From assembly GCF_002858925.1 (NCBI RefSeq), contig NZ_PJRS01000049.1, forward strand, positions 248,001 through 312,000: 64,000 nucleotides of DNA, given 5' to 3'. Origin of the DNA: Caulobacter zeae. Its GTDB lineage: Bacteria; Pseudomonadota; Alphaproteobacteria; Caulobacterales; Caulobacteraceae. The position numbers and the translations under genes were made by a program. This document shows, one piece after another, positions 1-7,875 of the stretch. Under the pieces are notes generated by a model. It was not told where the DNA came from. It was given only the letters and a program-made list of their open reading frames with translations, and searched no databases. The number at the start of each line of letters is the position of its first letter. The first letter of the stretch is position 1.

Positions 1-1
1 G

Positions 2-118
2 ACTCGGCACAAGTCGGGCGTGGCCATGCGCTTTCCACGGATCAACCGCATCCGCTGGGACAAGCCGTCGCGCGAGGCCGACGAGCTTTCGACCCTGGAG
101 CGGATGCTGGAGGGGTGA
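2..118 (+). CDS. ATP-dependent DNA ligase, C-terminal end (partial)
   Basis: Only the last 38 codons are in the window, ending in TGA at 116-118; the gene begins upstream. The peptide contains HKSGVAMRFPRI followed by RWDKPSREAD and a short LxTLERML tail. This matches the conserved C-terminus of bacterial ATP-dependent DNA ligases (the RFPR and DKP motifs of the OB-fold domain), which seal nicks in DNA using ATP. Nothing can be said about the N-terminal nucleotidyl-transfer domain. The neighbouring secretion genes start 164 nt later behind their own promoter-like sequence, so they are probably separate in function. Confidence 0.75.
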   Translation, partial: TRHKSGVAMRFPRINRIRWDKPSREADELSTLERMLEG

Positions 119-197
119 CTTCGCCCAGACGCGCGTCGCCAGCGTTACTTGGGGGGAGGTTCAACTTCCGAGGCTCGCCGCCCCGCGCACTAGTCCC

Positions 198-225
198 TTG
201 CGCGTGACGCAAACTCAGCTAAGGC
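198..225 (+). promoter_or_regulatory. Candidate housekeeping promoter for the type I secretion genes
   Basis: TTGCGC at 198-203, a 14-nt spacer, then GCTAAGGC at 218-225. This resembles the Caulobacter sigma-73 consensus (TTGACG-like, 10-14 nt, GCTANAWC). It sits about 57 nt before the GTG I prefer as start of the downstream gene, which fits a short leader. Match by eye only. Confidence 0.4.
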
Positions 226-281
226 ACTTGTCTTGCGTCGGGGCTGAGAACTTCGCTTCGGGGCAAGTATGGAGCAGGTTT

Positions 282-1991
282 GTGAAGTCGTTTTCCTTTC
301 CGCTCGCCGACGTCCTGCGGGCCTGCCGCACGCACTTCGTGGCGACGGCCATATTCAGCGCACTGCTCAACCTCCTCTATCTCGCACCGACGTTGTTCAT
401 GCTGCAGGTCTACGACCGCGTGGTGCCGACCAGCGGCCACCTGACGCTGCTGTACTTGACGGTGGTGATGGCGTTCGCCCTGGGCACCCTGGCGGCGCTC
501 GACCTGGTGCGCGCCAGGCTCATGACCCTGGCGGGCTTGCGCCTCGACCGGTTGCTGGCGCCGGTGATCCTGCGGCGCCTGATCGCCAGCCGTGCGGGGT
601 CCGCCCAGGGAATGCGTGACTTCGACGTTCTTCGCCAGGCCCTGTCTGGACCCACCGCCCTGGCGATCCTGGATGCGCCCTGGGCCCCGATCTACGTCAT
701 CATCGCCTTCGTCGTTCATCCGGCGATCGGGGCCTTGGCGCTCGCCGGCTCGATCCTCCTGTTCGGCTTGGCGCTGCTCAACGAGAGGGCCACCAAGGCC
801 TCGGCCAAGGGGGCCATGGAGTCCCAGGCCGCCGCCTATGCCGCCCAGGACGCCGCGGCGCGCAACGCCGAAGTGGTCAGGGCGCTGGGCATGCAGAGGG
901 CGATGGAGGCTCGCCAGCTTGACCAGAGATCGCTGGGCCTGGACCTGGCTGCACGCGCCCAGATGGCGGGCGGCGGCTATGTCGCGGTCACCAAGTTCGT
1001 GCGCCTGGCGTTGCAATCGCTGGCGTTGGCCCTGGGGGCCTGGCTCGCGATCGAGCGCCAGATTTCGTCGGGCGCGATCATCGCGTCTTCAGTTCTGATC
1101 AGCCGCGCGCTGCAGCCGGTGGAGCAGATCGTCGGCGCCTGGGGCGTGGTCAACCAGGCCCGTAACGCCCTGTCGAACATCCTGGCTCTGCTGGACACCT
1201 CGGGCGACCGCCCGACGGGCACCACCCTGCCGATCCCCAACGGCGACGTCCGGCTGGAGCAGGTGATGGTCCGCAGCCGCGAGGGACAGTTCCTGTTGCG
1301 CGGCGTGTCGCTGAACCTGGTTCCCGGAGAGATTCTGGGTGTCCTCGGCCCCAGCGGCGCTGGCAAGACCACCCTGGCCAAGATCGCGGCCGGCGCGCTG
1401 ACACCGGACGCTGGCACGGTCCGCATCGATCAGGCCAGCTACGCGGACTGGGAGCCCGACCGGCTGGGTCGCCTGATCGGCTATCTGCCGCAGGAGCCGT
1501 CCCTGATGGCCGGGTCCGTGCGTGACAACATCTCGCGGTTCGCGGGTGCCGTCGGGGATGACCAGGGCCTGATCGACACCGAAACGGTCAACGCCGCCAA
1601 ATCCGCCGGGGTGCATGAACTGATCCTGCGGTTGCCGCACGGCTACGACACCGAACTGGGACTAAGCGGGCGAGGGCTGTCGGCAGGGCAGGCCCAGCGC
1701 ATCGCCCTGGCGCGGGCGCTGTACGGCGCGCCGTCCGTGCTGATCCTGGACGAGCCCAACTCTGCCCTGGACGGCGAGGGCGAGGCGGCGCTGGCCAATG
1801 CGCTGATCGACGCCCGAAAGCGCGGCTGCGCCATCATGATCGTCGCCCATCGCAGCGGCATTCTCGGCATCGCCGACAGGCTGGCCGTGCTTCGCGAGGG
1901 CCAGATCGAGAAGGTCGGGCCGCGTGACAAGGTGATTGCCGAACTGAACGCCATGGCCGGCGGTCCCAAGCCCAAGGCGGTCAAGCCATGA
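282..1991 (+). CDS. Type I secretion system ABC transporter, permease-ATPase (PrtD/RsaD family)
   Basis: Inner-membrane ABC exporter that drives one-step secretion of proteins with a C-terminal signal. Predicted 569 aa, usual for the family. The N-terminal half has hydrophobic segments at about 20-42, 54-72 and 127-155, including the family motif LFMLQVYDRV. The C-terminal half is a complete ATPase: Walker A GPSGAGKTT near 356, signature LSAGQAQR near 465, Walker B VLILDEP near 486. I start at GTG 282 because GGAG lies 7 nt upstream and the protein then begins like RsaD/PrtD. An in-frame TTG at 198 would add 28 unlike residues and cover the promoter-like site. The stop overlaps the next gene's ATG by 4 nt, so the two are translationally coupled. 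No outer-membrane TolC/RsaF partner is in the window. Likely substrates are the repeat proteins at 35-43 kb or an S-layer protein elsewhere (inference). Confidence 0.9.
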   Translation: MKSFSFPLADVLRACRTHFVATAIFSALLNLLYLAPTLFMLQVYDRVVPTSGHLTLLYLTVVMAFALGTLAALDLVRARLMTLAGLRLDRLLAPVILRRLIASRAGSAQGMRDFDVLRQALSGPTALAILDAPWAPIYVIIAFVVHPAIGALALAGSILLFGLALLNERATKASAKGAMESQAAAYAAQDAAARNAEVVRALGMQRAMEARQLDQRSLGLDLAARAQMAGGGYVAVTKFVRLALQSLALALGAWLAIERQISSGAIIASSVLISRALQPVEQIVGAWGVVNQARNALSNILALLDTSGDRPTGTTLPIPNGDVRLEQVMVRSREGQFLLRGVSLNLVPGEILGVLGPSGAGKTTLAKIAAGALTPDAGTVRIDQASYADWEPDRLGRLIGYLPQEPSLMAGSVRDNISRFAGAVGDDQGLIDTETVNAAKSAGVHELILRLPHGYDTELGLSGRGLSAGQAQRIALARALYGAPSVLILDEPNSALDGEGEAALANALIDARKRGCAIMIVAHRSGILGIADRLAVLREGQIEKVGPRDKVIAELNAMAGGPKPKAVKP

Positions 1992-3337
1992 CCCGTTCCC
2001 TTACCGGTCCCCGCGACAGTTCGCGGACGATCTCCGACGATCCTCGCCGCATGGTCTTGGCCGGTTCGGCGATCGCGGGCCTGTTCTTCGTCGGCTTCCT
2101 GGGGTGGGCGGCGCTCACGCCGCTGGACGCCGGAGCCTATGCGCCGGGAACGATCGTCGTCGCCGGCAACCGTCAGGCCGTACAGCATCGTGAGGGCGGC
2201 GTCGTCACCGCGCTGAAGGTGCAGGAGGGCCAGCTGGTGACGCGCGGCCAGGCCCTGGTCGAGGTCTCCGACACCGACATCAAGGCTTCCGAGCGGGGCC
2301 TGGCCGGCGAGGTCCTGACCCTGCTGGCCCAGCGTGCACGCCTTGTCGCGGAGCGCGATGGGCGGAGCGCCTTTGTTGCGCCGCCTGAGTTCGCGTCGTT
2401 GCCGCCGCAGGACAGATCGCTGGCCAACGAAGCGATGACATTGCAGCAGCTGCAGTTCCGCGCTCGCCGGCAGGCGCTCGAAACCCAGCGGGGCGTGCTG
2501 GGTCAGCGCGTGCTCCAGCTCAACGAGCAGGCCGGCGGCGCTGAGCGCCAGCTCAAGGCCAATGTCGACCAGCAGCAGCTGATCCGCGAGGAGTATCAGG
2601 GCGTCAAGGAGCTGGCCGACAAGGGCTATGCGCCCAAGACGCGCCTGCTGGCGCTCAAGCGCGCAGAGGCTTCGCTGGAAGGCGAGAACGGCGCTCATCG
2701 CGCCCAGATCGCCCGCTCCAGCGAAGCGGTGGGCGAAACGCGCTTGCAGATCATGTCGCTAAATCGCGAGCGCGCCGAAGAGGTGGCCGGGCAACTGCGA
2801 GACATCCAGGTGCGGCTCGACGATCTCCAGCCCAAGTGGGTCGCCGTCCGCGAGCAACTGGCCCGCGCGGTGATCCGCGCCCCGGCGAGCGGCAAGATCG
2901 TGGGCCTGTCGGTCTTCACCGTCGGCGGGGTGATCTCGCCCGGCCAGACCTTGATGGAGATCGTGCCCCAGGACCGCGACCTGGTGGTCGAGGCGCGGGT
3001 GTCGACCGCCGACGCCGATGATCTGCGCCCGGGCCAGCAGACCCAGGTGCGCTTCAGCTCGCTGCATGAGCGGAACCTGCCGATCCTCAGCGGCGTGCTG
3101 ACCAAGCTTTCAGCCGACAGCTTCGCCGACGAGAAGTCCGAGACGCGCTATTTCCGGGCCGAGGTTAAGGTGCTGCCCAGCGAGATGGCCAAGATCACGG
3201 CTATTCGCGGCGCCCAGGCCGGAATCCAGCCCGGCCTGCCGGTCGAGGTGATCGTGCCGCTCCGCCGTCGCACCGCCCTCGACTACCTGGTCGAACCGAT
3301 GGGGCAGACCTTCTGGCGGGCTGGACGCGAACACTGA
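1988..3337 (+). CDS. Type I secretion membrane fusion protein (HlyD/PrtE/RsaE family)
   Basis: Periplasmic adaptor that links the ABC transporter to an outer-membrane channel. 449 aa, typical for the family. A cytoplasmic N-terminus is followed by one membrane segment at about 22-45, then a lipoyl-like half (VVAGNRQAVQHREGGVV, EGQLVTRGQALVEV), a long Gln/Arg/Glu-rich coiled coil at about 150-275, a second lipoyl-like stretch (IRAPASGKIVGLSV), and a beta-barrel with a PGLPVEVIVP motif near the end. ATGA overlap with the upstream ATPase gene. The C-terminal membrane-proximal domain looks complete. Confidence 0.92.
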   Translation: MTRSLTGPRDSSRTISDDPRRMVLAGSAIAGLFFVGFLGWAALTPLDAGAYAPGTIVVAGNRQAVQHREGGVVTALKVQEGQLVTRGQALVEVSDTDIKASERGLAGEVLTLLAQRARLVAERDGRSAFVAPPEFASLPPQDRSLANEAMTLQQLQFRARRQALETQRGVLGQRVLQLNEQAGGAERQLKANVDQQQLIREEYQGVKELADKGYAPKTRLLALKRAEASLEGENGAHRAQIARSSEAVGETRLQIMSLNRERAEEVAGQLRDIQVRLDDLQPKWVAVREQLARAVIRAPASGKIVGLSVFTVGGVISPGQTLMEIVPQDRDLVVEARVSTADADDLRPGQQTQVRFSSLHERNLPILSGVLTKLSADSFADEKSETRYFRAEVKVLPSEMAKITAIRGAQAGIQPGLPVEVIVPLRRRTALDYLVEPMGQTFWRAGREH

Positions 3338-3371
3338 AGCGACGGGCCGCCGGCGGCGGTTCGCCCGGCTC

Positions 3372-4619
3372 CTAGGCGGGTGAACCCGAGCCGTTCTGGA
3401 ACAGGCGGCCCCTTTCGGTGACCAGCACGGCGATCAGCCCGGCCAGGCCGAAGCCGAAGAAGCCCAGGGTCAGCGGACCGACGGTGCCGTCGAACAACTG
3501 GCCGATCAGGAAGCCGCCCAAGGCCCCGCCGATGGTGGTGATGAAGCCCTGCAGCGAGGCGGCCGCGCCGGCGATGTGGCCCAGCGGCTCCATGGCGATG
3601 GCCCCGAAGTTCGACATGACGAGGCCGAAGCAGAACATCATCCCGCCCTGCAGCAGGGCGAAGGTCCACACCGTCTCGTGCTGGGTGTGGGCGACGACGG
3701 CGTGCACGCCGGCGAAGGCGATGAAGCCGAACAGGGCTGCGTGCGAGACCTTGCGCATGCCCAGGCGCTCGACGATGCGGGCGTTGACCAGCGAGGCGAT
3801 GGCGATGCCGCCGGCGATGCCGGCGAAGATGAGGGTGAACCATTCGCCCGCGCCCAGGGCGTCGACGAACACCTGCTGGGCCGAGTTGATGAAGCCGAAC
3901 AGACCGGCCAGCACCAGAGTGGCGGCGATGGTGTAGCCCATGGCCACGCGGTCGGTCAGGGCCGTGCGGAAGGCGCCCAGGATCGCGCCGGGCGAGATCG
4001 GGGTGCGGTCTTCCGGATGCAGGGTCTCGGGCAGCTTCAGGGCGGTCCAGGCGATCACGGCGGCGCCGAACACGGCCATGACGCCGAAGATCCAGCGCCA
4101 GGGCGCGACCAGCACGATGGCCTGGCCGATCGACGGGGCGACGATCGGCACGGCCAGGAAGACGATGAACGACAGCGACATCACCTCGGCCATGCGTCGG
4201 CCCGAATAGCAGTCGCGGACGATCGACACCGACAGCACCCGCGTCGCCGCGGCGCCGACCCCGGTCAGGGCCCGGGCGACCAGCAGCATCTCGAACGAGG
4301 TGGTCAGGGCGCAGGCCAGGCTGAAGAGGACGTAGAGGCCAAGGCCCGCCAGCAGCACGGGCTTGCGGCCGTAGCGGTCGGCCAGCGAGCCGTAGGCGAT
4401 CTGGGCCGCGCCGAAGCCCAGCAGATAGGCGGTGATCACCCATTGGCGCTGGTTGTCGGCGGTCAGACCCAGGCTCTGGCTGATCTGCGGCAGGGCGGGC
4501 AGCATCGAGTCGATGGCCAGGGCGTTGGTGGCCATCATCGCCGCGATCAGGGCGACGAACTGGGCGAAGCCCATGCCCTGGTGGGGCGAGATCGAGGTTG
4601 GGGTCGTGTCGCGGGGCAT
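3372..4619 (-). CDS. MFS multidrug efflux transporter, Bcr/CflA family
   Basis: Inner-membrane proton-driven drug exporter, predicted 415 aa with 12 hydrophobic segments. The N-terminus has the Bcr/CflA-type signature ALAIDSMLPALPQI in helix 1. The loop 2-3 motif is GSLADRYGRKPVLLAG, the main MFS signature, and TGVGAAATRV matches helix 5. I start at ATG 4619. An upstream in-frame ATG at 4682 would add a 21-residue arginine-rich extension that looks like non-coding sequence. It converges with the secretion genes across a 34-nt gap. Substrate cannot be predicted. Confidence 0.85.
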   Translation of the reverse strand: MPRDTTPTSISPHQGMGFAQFVALIAAMMATNALAIDSMLPALPQISQSLGLTADNQRQWVITAYLLGFGAAQIAYGSLADRYGRKPVLLAGLGLYVLFSLACALTTSFEMLLVARALTGVGAAATRVLSVSIVRDCYSGRRMAEVMSLSFIVFLAVPIVAPSIGQAIVLVAPWRWIFGVMAVFGAAVIAWTALKLPETLHPEDRTPISPGAILGAFRTALTDRVAMGYTIAATLVLAGLFGFINSAQQVFVDALGAGEWFTLIFAGIAGGIAIASLVNARIVERLGMRKVSHAALFGFIAFAGVHAVVAHTQHETVWTFALLQGGMMFCFGLVMSNFGAIAMEPLGHIAGAAASLQGFITTIGGALGGFLIGQLFDGTVGPLTLGFFGFGLAGLIAVLVTERGRLFQNGSGSPA

Positions 4620-4722
4620 GACGCGCTTTCTTGGGCCGGGACGCGCGAGGCGCCGGCCGGCGCGGAACGCAATGACCGGCATATAGGCCGCCGGGCGTTG
4701 CGCGCCAACCGCCGCGGGTCGG

Positions 4723-5607
4723 CTATTGCGCCATCTGGAACTGAATGCTGACCGTCTGGTCGTCGCCGCCCCGCGATGCGCCCTCCTGAGACTGGCCCAG
4801 GCTGGCGACGCGCAGCAGCGGCTGCGAGCCGGGCTGGTCGGCCGGCGTGCTGCGCAGCACGCCCAGAACCGGCTGGGCGCCCGTCAGGGCCTGGTGGAAG
4901 GCGGCCGAACGCTTGAGAGCGAGGGCGGCGGCGTTCTGGCCTTCCGGGGTGAAGGCGTCGATGCTGGTCTGGCTGACCACGTTGACCAGCGCCAGCTTGG
5001 CTTCGCCCTCGGGGCAGGTGCTCGTTGTCGGGCCGCCGTAGGACAGGCAGGGCAGGCGCTTGGCCAGCGAGGCGGCGACATCGTCGGCGATCTTGCGGCC
5101 GCCGGCCGACAGGGTCGCGGAGTTCGGCTCGAACAGTTGGTCGGCCCGGAAGTACAGCGTGCCGCCGGCCGTATCGCCGGCCAGTGGAGCGCCAGCGTCG
5201 CGCAGATCGGCGTCGAGGAAGTGCATCAGCGTGCTCTGCGCCTCGCCAGCCGCCGCGCTCTTGCGGGTGGTCTTGGTGGGCGGACCGAACGAGAAGCAGC
5301 GGCGGTCCTGGCCCGCGCCGCCGATGACGGTTTCCGGCACGCACAGCACCCGGGCCTTCTCGTCGATCTCGACGGTGACGTCGCGCGGGGTGAGGGCCGT
5401 CGCCGTTTGCAGCAGGGCGGCCGTCTCGGGGTGCTTGGCCTCGGTCAGGGCCTGGGTCGATTGCCGGAATTGCAGCGCGAAATAGCTCAGCATGATGATG
5501 AAGATGAAGATCACCCCCACCATCATGTCGGTCATCGAGACGTAGTAGCTTTCACCCTCCTCGAGGTCGGGCGTGCGGCGCCGACGGGCGCGACCGAGGG
5601 CCGCCAT
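4723..5607 (-). CDS. ZorB/MotB-like membrane protein with OmpA-type C-terminal domain
   Basis: Predicted 294 aa. A short basic cytoplasmic N-terminus is followed by one membrane helix containing SMTDMMVGVIFIFIIMLSYF. Asp27 at the start of that helix is placed like the proton/sodium-binding aspartate of MotB, TolR and ZorB. The periplasmic part contains LYFRADQLFEPNSATLS near residue 150, then an OmpA/MotB-like peptidoglycan-binding region with NAAALALKRSAAFHQAL. Its ATG overlaps the stop of the upstream MotA-like gene (TGATG), so the two are co-translated. Alternative reading: a TolR/ExbD-type energy coupler. No phenotype can be assigned from sequence. Confidence 0.75.
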   Translation of the reverse strand: MAALGRARRRRTPDLEEGESYYVSMTDMMVGVIFIFIIMLSYFALQFRQSTQALTEAKHPETAALLQTATALTPRDVTVEIDEKARVLCVPETVIGGAGQDRRCFSFGPPTKTTRKSAAAGEAQSTLMHFLDADLRDAGAPLAGDTAGGTLYFRADQLFEPNSATLSAGGRKIADDVAASLAKRLPCLSYGGPTTSTCPEGEAKLALVNVVSQTSIDAFTPEGQNAAALALKRSAAFHQALTGAQPVLGVLRSTPADQPGSQPLLRVASLGQSQEGASRGGDDQTVSIQFQMAQ

Positions 5608-6377
5608 CAGGCGAGGCTCTGCGCCGGAAGGGCCTGGGACGCGCGAGCGTCGGCCAGGGCGGTCTCGATGCGCGACAGCACGGCCAGTTGCTCGAGCATG
5701 ACCTTCTCGGGCGGGGCGAAGCGCACGCAGCCGTCGAGTTGGGCGAAGAAGTGGGCTTCCAGCGCCTCGATGGCCTGCCGGCGACGTCGCGCGACCAGGC
5801 GAAGGATGATGGAGCCCAGCACGCCGGCGATCGAGGTCCAGAACTTGGTCGCCGCCACGGCCAGCAGGCCCATCAGAGCGGTCTGCATGCCCGCGCCGCC
5901 TTGGCGCTGCATGGCGTCGACGGCCTCGGTCAGCGCGGCCACGATGCCCATGAAGGTGATGACCAGGCCGATGGCGACCATCAGGTTGGCCCACCATTCC
6001 AGGCTGCGGGCCGGCGAATCCGCATGTTCGAAGGCGTCTGAGGCATGGATCGAGGAAGCCAGGCGCCCATCGCCGGTTTCCGCCAGTTGGCCGCGATAAT
6101 TGGCCCAGCCCAGTTCGAGGGCAGGGTGAGCCGCCCCGCCCAGTCGCTTGTCGATCTGCGGGAAGGCTTCGGCGAAGGCCTTCTGCCGGTCTGGTCCGCC
6201 CAGTTCCGCCAGCAGGTCGCTGCGGCGGCTCAGGTCGTCCCGCAGCGGCGCATATTCGAAATGGCCCGATTGGAAGATCAGGCCGACCGCCAGGGCCAGG
6301 ATCGCCCCGGCCATGATCAGGGCGGCGCTGGGGGCGCTGAAGACGGCTACGACGAAGCTGGTGACGGGATCGTGCAT
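5607..6377 (-). CDS. ZorA/MotA/TolQ-like proton channel subunit, short form
   Basis: Predicted 256 aa with three likely membrane segments: about 13-35, about 128-150 (LMVAIGLVITFMGIVAAL) and about 165-190 (MQTALMGLLAVAATKFWTSIAG). The order and motifs match MotA/TolQ/ExbB stator proteins, and the segment before helix 2 (ELGWANYRGQL) recalls ZorA. Unlike typical anti-phage ZorA it has no long cytoplasmic tail, only about 65 residues after the last helix. Start is ATG 6377, with GAAGG about 6 nt upstream. An ATG 11 codons earlier lacks a ribosome site. It is coupled to the MotB-like gene by a 1-nt overlap. Neither ZorC/ZorD nor ZorE homologues lie nearby. Confidence 0.75.
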   Translation of the reverse strand: MHDPVTSFVVAVFSAPSAALIMAGAILALAVGLIFQSGHFEYAPLRDDLSRRSDLLAELGGPDRQKAFAEAFPQIDKRLGGAAHPALELGWANYRGQLAETGDGRLASSIHASDAFEHADSPARSLEWWANLMVAIGLVITFMGIVAALTEAVDAMQRQGGAGMQTALMGLLAVAATKFWTSIAGVLGSIILRLVARRRRQAIEALEAHFFAQLDGCVRFAPPEKVMLEQLAVLSRIETALADARASQALPAQSLA

Positions 6378-6444
6378 GCGGGCCTTCTGCCTGGGTTTTG
6401 CGCAGTGCACAATGCCAGAAGTTGAGGCCTCAATGAGGCCTAGC

Positions 6445-7605
6445 TTAGCCGTTGAACCCCCGGATCGCGTCGATGATCACCGCCTGGTCGGCTTCCGGCA
6501 GATAGGGGTGCATCGGCAGGGCCAGCACCGTTTCGGCCTTGGCCTCGGTGACCGGCAGGCCGCCGGCGCCGCGCGGGAAGGCCGCGTACGGCGCCTGCAC
6601 GTGCATCGGGACCGGATAGTAGACGGCGGTCGGCACGCCCTTGGTCTTCAGGTGGGCGGCCAGGCCGTCGCGGTTCTCGTGCTCGATGACGTACTGGGCC
6701 CAGACTGAGACGCCGCCGTCGATGACCTGGGGCGTCGACAGCACCGCGCCGGCCAGGCCCTCGGCGTAGCGATCGGCCACCGCCTGGCGCAGCTCGATTT
6801 CCTCGGCGAAGATCGCCAGCTTCTCGATCAGGATCGCCGCCTGGATGGTGTCCAGCCGCGAGTTCATGCCGATGCGGGTGTTGAGGTACTTGGGGTCGTG
6901 GTCGAAGGTCTTGCCTTCGAGGTCGGGACCGACCGCCTTGCCGTGGACACGGTAGCTGTCCATCAGGTCCCACAGCACCGGATCGTTGGTCAGCACCGCG
7001 CCGCCGTCGCCGTAGCAGCCCAGCGGCTTGGCCGGGAAGAAGCTGGTGGTGGCCACGTCCGCCCAGTGCAGCGGATGCTTGCCGTGCAGGGTGCAGCCAA
7101 AGCCCTGGGCGCTGTCGGCGATCAGTTTCAGGCCTTCGCGCTCGCAGATGGCCTTGATGGCCGGATAGTCGGCGGGCTGGCCGAACAGGTCGACGGCGAT
7201 GACCACCTTCGGGGTCAGTTTGCCCTGTGCCTTCACCTCGGCGATGGCGGCTTCCAGCTTGGCGGGGTCGAGATTGTAGGTGTCCGGGAGCACGTCGACG
7301 AACACCGGCGTGGCGTTGACCCACGGCACGACTTCCGGCGTCGCGGCGAAGGTGAAGGACGGGCAGAACACCGCGTCGCCGGGGCCCACGCCCCAGGCCA
7401 TCAGCGGCAGGGCGATGGCGTCGGTGCCGTTGGCGCAGGACAGCGCCTTGCCGGCCTGGCCGAAGGCGGCCAGCTGGGCCTCGAACTCGCGGACCTGCGG
7501 GCCCAAGACATAGGCGCCGCTGTCCAGCACGGCCGCCACGGCGGCGTCGATCTTGTCGCGGATCCGGCGCTGCTGCGCGGCGAGGTCGATGAAGGGCATG
7601 CTCAT
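6445..7605 (-). CDS. DegT/DnrJ/EryC1/StrS-family sugar aminotransferase (WbpE/WlbC-like)
   Basis: PLP enzyme of 386 aa that transfers an amino group from glutamate to a keto-sugar nucleotide. Visible family motifs are SCANGTDAI, SFTFAATPEV, DSAQGFG and the PLP-lysine segment TSFFPAKPLGCYGDGGA, with Lys near 193. That last motif is closest to WbpE/WlbC-type aminotransferases acting on UDP-3-keto sugars, but perosamine-type and 3-amino-sugar enzymes share it. No matching dehydrogenase or acyltransferase is adjacent, so the sugar product is open. It ends 67 nt before the stator-like pair, on the same strand. Confidence 0.85.
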   Translation of the reverse strand: MSMPFIDLAAQQRRIRDKIDAAVAAVLDSGAYVLGPQVREFEAQLAAFGQAGKALSCANGTDAIALPLMAWGVGPGDAVFCPSFTFAATPEVVPWVNATPVFVDVLPDTYNLDPAKLEAAIAEVKAQGKLTPKVVIAVDLFGQPADYPAIKAICEREGLKLIADSAQGFGCTLHGKHPLHWADVATTSFFPAKPLGCYGDGGAVLTNDPVLWDLMDSYRVHGKAVGPDLEGKTFDHDPKYLNTRIGMNSRLDTIQAAILIEKLAIFAEEIELRQAVADRYAEGLAGAVLSTPQVIDGGVSVWAQYVIEHENRDGLAAHLKTKGVPTAVYYPVPMHVQAPYAAFPRGAGGLPVTEAKAETVLALPMHPYLPEADQAVIIDAIRGFNG

Positions 7606-7675
7606 GGGCGCGGCTCTTAGAGTTCAAAGGCGGCGGTTTCGAGCCAATTGATGTAACCGACTGTTTCGCCAAATG

Positions 7676-7720
7676 CTCCCCCCTGAAGGGGGAGCTGTCG
7701 CGGAGCGACTGAGGGGGAAG
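7676..7720. repeat. Intergenic palindromic element, copy 1
   Basis: Starts CTCCCCCCTGAAGGGGGAG and ends GAGGGGGAAG, around a small hairpin TCGC-GGA-GCGA. Its reverse complement lines up with the element at 7760-7803: the same flanks, but a different central hairpin. It lies in the spacer between the aminotransferase and MscS genes. It looks like a dispersed REP-like element; copy number elsewhere is unknown. Confidence 0.65.
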
Positions 7721-7759
7721 GCGTTGCTCGTCTGGCAGCCGCCTCGACCTCATCAGGAA

Positions 7760-7803
7760 CTTCCCCCTCCGGCTCTCCGGGCCACCTCCCCCTTCAGGGG
7801 GAG
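7760..7803. repeat. Intergenic palindromic element, copy 2 (inverted)
   Basis: Begins CTTCCCCCTC and ends CTCCCCCTTCAGGGGGAG, with a different GC-rich centre (GGCTCTCCGGGCC). Together with copy 1 it forms a large inverted repeat that could fold into one long hairpin between divergent genes. Confidence 0.65.
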
Positions 7804-7875
7804 GATCCTGACGCGGGAACGAACCTTGGCCGCGTGTCGTTGACCGGCCGGCGCGGGGGCGCCATCGAGAGTTTC

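Noticed and set aside
198..281. N-terminal extension of the type I ABC transporter from TTG 198
   Set aside because: The added residues do not resemble the family, they cover a promoter-like sequence, and GTG 282 has a good ribosome site.
4723..7605. A complete Zorya or other phage-defence island
   Set aside because: Only the ZorA/B-like pair is present; flanking genes are an efflux pump and a sugar aminotransferase. No nuclease, helicase or integrase is nearby.
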